From Serripes groenlandicus (Eukaryota > Mollusca > Bivalvia > Cardiida > Cardiidae), in NCBI GenBank assembly GCA_031761405.1, contig JASEVX010000007.1:61019062-61083061 (forward strand): a stretch of DNA of 64,000 nt. The letters are read 5' to 3'. This document shows positions 62,691 through 64,000 of this stretch, in pieces. Made by a program: the position numbers and the translations under genes. The stretch's first letter is position 1. Each line of letters opens with the position of its first letter. The notes beneath the pieces were generated by a model. It searched no databases. It saw nothing but the letters and a program-made list of their open reading frames with translations, and was not told the origin of the DNA.

Positions 62691-62752
62691 ATGTAGGTCA
62701 TTGTAGGAACACTATCATTAGTGTCATCTAGTGTCATCTGCTTTGAATGACA

Positions 62753-63075
62753 TTAACCCTTTCCCTCATACCACAATTCTGCAGCAGACGACTTTGAACA
62801 TATTTTGTCAAACAAGAGCACCGCGTACGGCACAGACGCTCGACTGAACGGGAGAAAACAGAAAAAAAAAAAGCTGAGCTGAACAAAAAACCTTAACCTT
62901 AACCAGACGACCACGCCGCCGCCGCCGACGACGCCAGGGTCATGACAATAGCTCTCGTTTTTTCAAAAGTCGAGCTAAAAACGGAAATCTCTATAATTGA
63001 ATGGATAACCTATGACGAAAAGTGGAAAACATTGTGGCATAATTTTTTATCATGAAACATTTGATCGGGGTTTTA
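62753..63075 (-). mobile_element. TTAA MITE split by another insertion, right end lost
   Basis: Left end TTAACCCTTTCCCTCATACC runs to ATATTTTGTCAA at 62811, then resumes at GGAAATCTCTATAATTGAAT after the inserted repeat and is cut off after ACATTGTGGCATAA. Confidence 0.75.
62812..62990. mobile_element. Insertion bounded by ACAAGAGCACCGCG and GAGCTAAAA
   Basis: It interrupts the MITE at a defined point, so its limits are known to a few bases. It contains GACGACCACGCCGCCGCCGC and near its end TAGCTC-tcg...cGAGCTA inverted sequence. No clear target duplication is visible, which suits a rolling-circle element but does not prove one. Confidence 0.65.
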
Positions 63076-63083
63076 CGCCATTT

Positions 63084-63313
63084 TTAACCCTTTCCCTCAT
63101 ACGACAATTTTGCAGCAGACGACTTTGAATGTATTTTGTCAAAACATAGAAAATCTCCATAGTTAAATGGATAACCTATGACTAAAAGTGGAAAACATTG
63201 TGGCAAAAGGAGAAATTGCACGTTTTGTGCAATTTATTCTTTTGGTACTATGTTTTCAAAAAGCCGTCTGCTGCAGAGGCGTCAGAAAGCGTCTATATGA
63301 GGGAAAGGGTTAA
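63084..63313 (-). mobile_element. TTAA MITE, full length, GCAC/GTGC variant
   Basis: It is 230 bp with TTAA at both ends. The hairpin is TTGCACGTTTTGTGCAA. Its right TTAA (63310-63313) is shared with the next copy. Confidence 0.86.
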
Positions 63314-63527
63314 CCCTTTTCCACATACAAACAAATCAGCAACAGATTACTTTGAAAGATCTAGGCGAAACTATGGAAAAACTTTAAATAAAAGTATAAT
63401 AAAATTAATTATAGAATATAGCTGAAAGAGGAATTACTCGAGAGCAATACTTTTTTTTGCCACATTGTTTTCTACAGTTGTCTGCTTCAGATACGACGAA
63501 ATGCATCTGCAAGTCGGTAAGGGTTAA
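63310..63527 (-). mobile_element. Older-type TTAA MITE, back to back with the previous
   Basis: Left end TTAACCCTTTTCCACATACA and right end GCAAGTCGGTAAGGGTTAA. The centre is decayed. Confidence 0.7.
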
Positions 63528-63876
63528 AATTAGTTGATAGGAGCTTAAAGATGTATGCAACAATATGTCAGTTTTATGAAGTCAACAGGACTCCCAATAA
63601 TAAGCCTCAAACAAAAATTAAAAACACCGGGGTAAGACACAGTTATCATAAGTTTAGTTCACGTCTAGAACGATAGCCATCATCATTACACATCAAAACT
63701 ATGGTAGCTCTACATTTTTCCTTAAATGTTTAAAGTGCTGTGTCAAATATTTACATTCTATTTTCAAGATGTTACATTTGTCTCCTCAGATGTATATGAA
63801 AAGCAGACCATTCAAAAATAATCAGAACATAATTATATACGGTTTAAACACCCAAAATAACAAAACAGTTACTTGC

Positions 63877-63924
63877 CCTTTGATCTAGAATACACTTTAA
63901 ACATGAGGCTATTTCTCCAAGAGC
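63877..63924 (-). CDS. Upstream exon of the same unrecognised gene, GC donor
   Basis: TTTCTGTTTCAG precedes 16 codons, ALGEIASCLKCILDQR, ending AGG|GCAAGT. With the GC donor it leaves in phase 0 and continues to GEEMMNYLQG. With the alternative GT four bases downstream the next exon would hit a stop. It is short, but phase, acceptor and helix-like sequence agree. Confidence 0.5.
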
Positions 63925-64000
63925 CTGAAACAGAAATAAAAACAACTTTTAATTTAATCTACATAAATAACCAAAACACACAGTTACACTTTACTATTAT

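Noticed and set aside
63198..63425. Recurrent small ORFs with [12 protein letters not shown] or [15 protein letters not shown] starts across the window
   Set aside because: All are translations of the TTAA MITE palindrome in different frames; they recur only because the MITE recurs.

Overview
This is a metazoan genomic window, AT-rich and with intron-containing genes. The protein homologies together with the repeat types (tRNA-derived SINEs, tandem-core dispersed repeats ending in purine-rich or ACGGACGG/ACGCACGC tracts) look most like a bivalve mollusc. That placement is an inference, because there is no rRNA or mitochondrial marker here.

Two genes could be rebuilt exon by exon, both on the minus strand. 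(1) DCPS, the scavenger mRNA decapping enzyme, has 4 coding exons between 5413 and 14599 that join in phase into a 319-residue HIT-family protein. (2) An SSUH2-like gene (Ssu-2 homologue) has 12 coding exons between 18779 and 47352 that join in phase into exactly 500 codons. It has a Gly/Pro/Gln repeat N-terminus, a PPSY motif, a DnaJ-like array of CxxC knuckles and a Cys-rich C-terminus. Two of its exons are locally duplicated. Parts of two unrecognised genes lie at the edges: a plus-strand terminal exon at 429-574, and two phase-matched minus-strand exons at 61939-62064 and 63877-63924.

Most of the rest is mobile DNA. The dominant signal is a swarm of short palindromic elements of about 230 bp, flanked by TTAA and starting CCCTTTCCC, so of piggyBac type. 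More than 35 copies can be delimited and many more are fragments. They fill the introns and intergenic DNA, abut each other at shared TTAA sites, and make most of the apparent small ORFs. Into or beside them are inserted a pogo/Tigger-like element (34897-37842) whose interior is a 2.2-kb, 55-bp satellite array; a 178-bp pogo-like MITE; nested hAT elements with a broken transposase (9670-13701); a 426-bp and a 78-bp hAT-type MITE with perfect 8-bp target duplications; several tRNA-derived SINE families with clean target duplications; other TTAA-flanked and TA-flanked palindromes; Helitron-like tandem-core repeats; and LINE reverse-transcriptase fragments.

Layout: 1-5400, 3' end of one gene and repeats; 5413-14599, DCPS with nested hATs in intron 1; 14600-18778, MITE clusters and a SINE; 18779-47352, the SSUH2-like gene with large repeat-filled introns; 47353-61900, intergenic repeats and LINE pieces; 61939-64000, exons of an unknown gene among MITEs and a SINE. 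No tRNA, rRNA, CRISPR or operon-like structure was found. No promoter could be supported from sequence alone.
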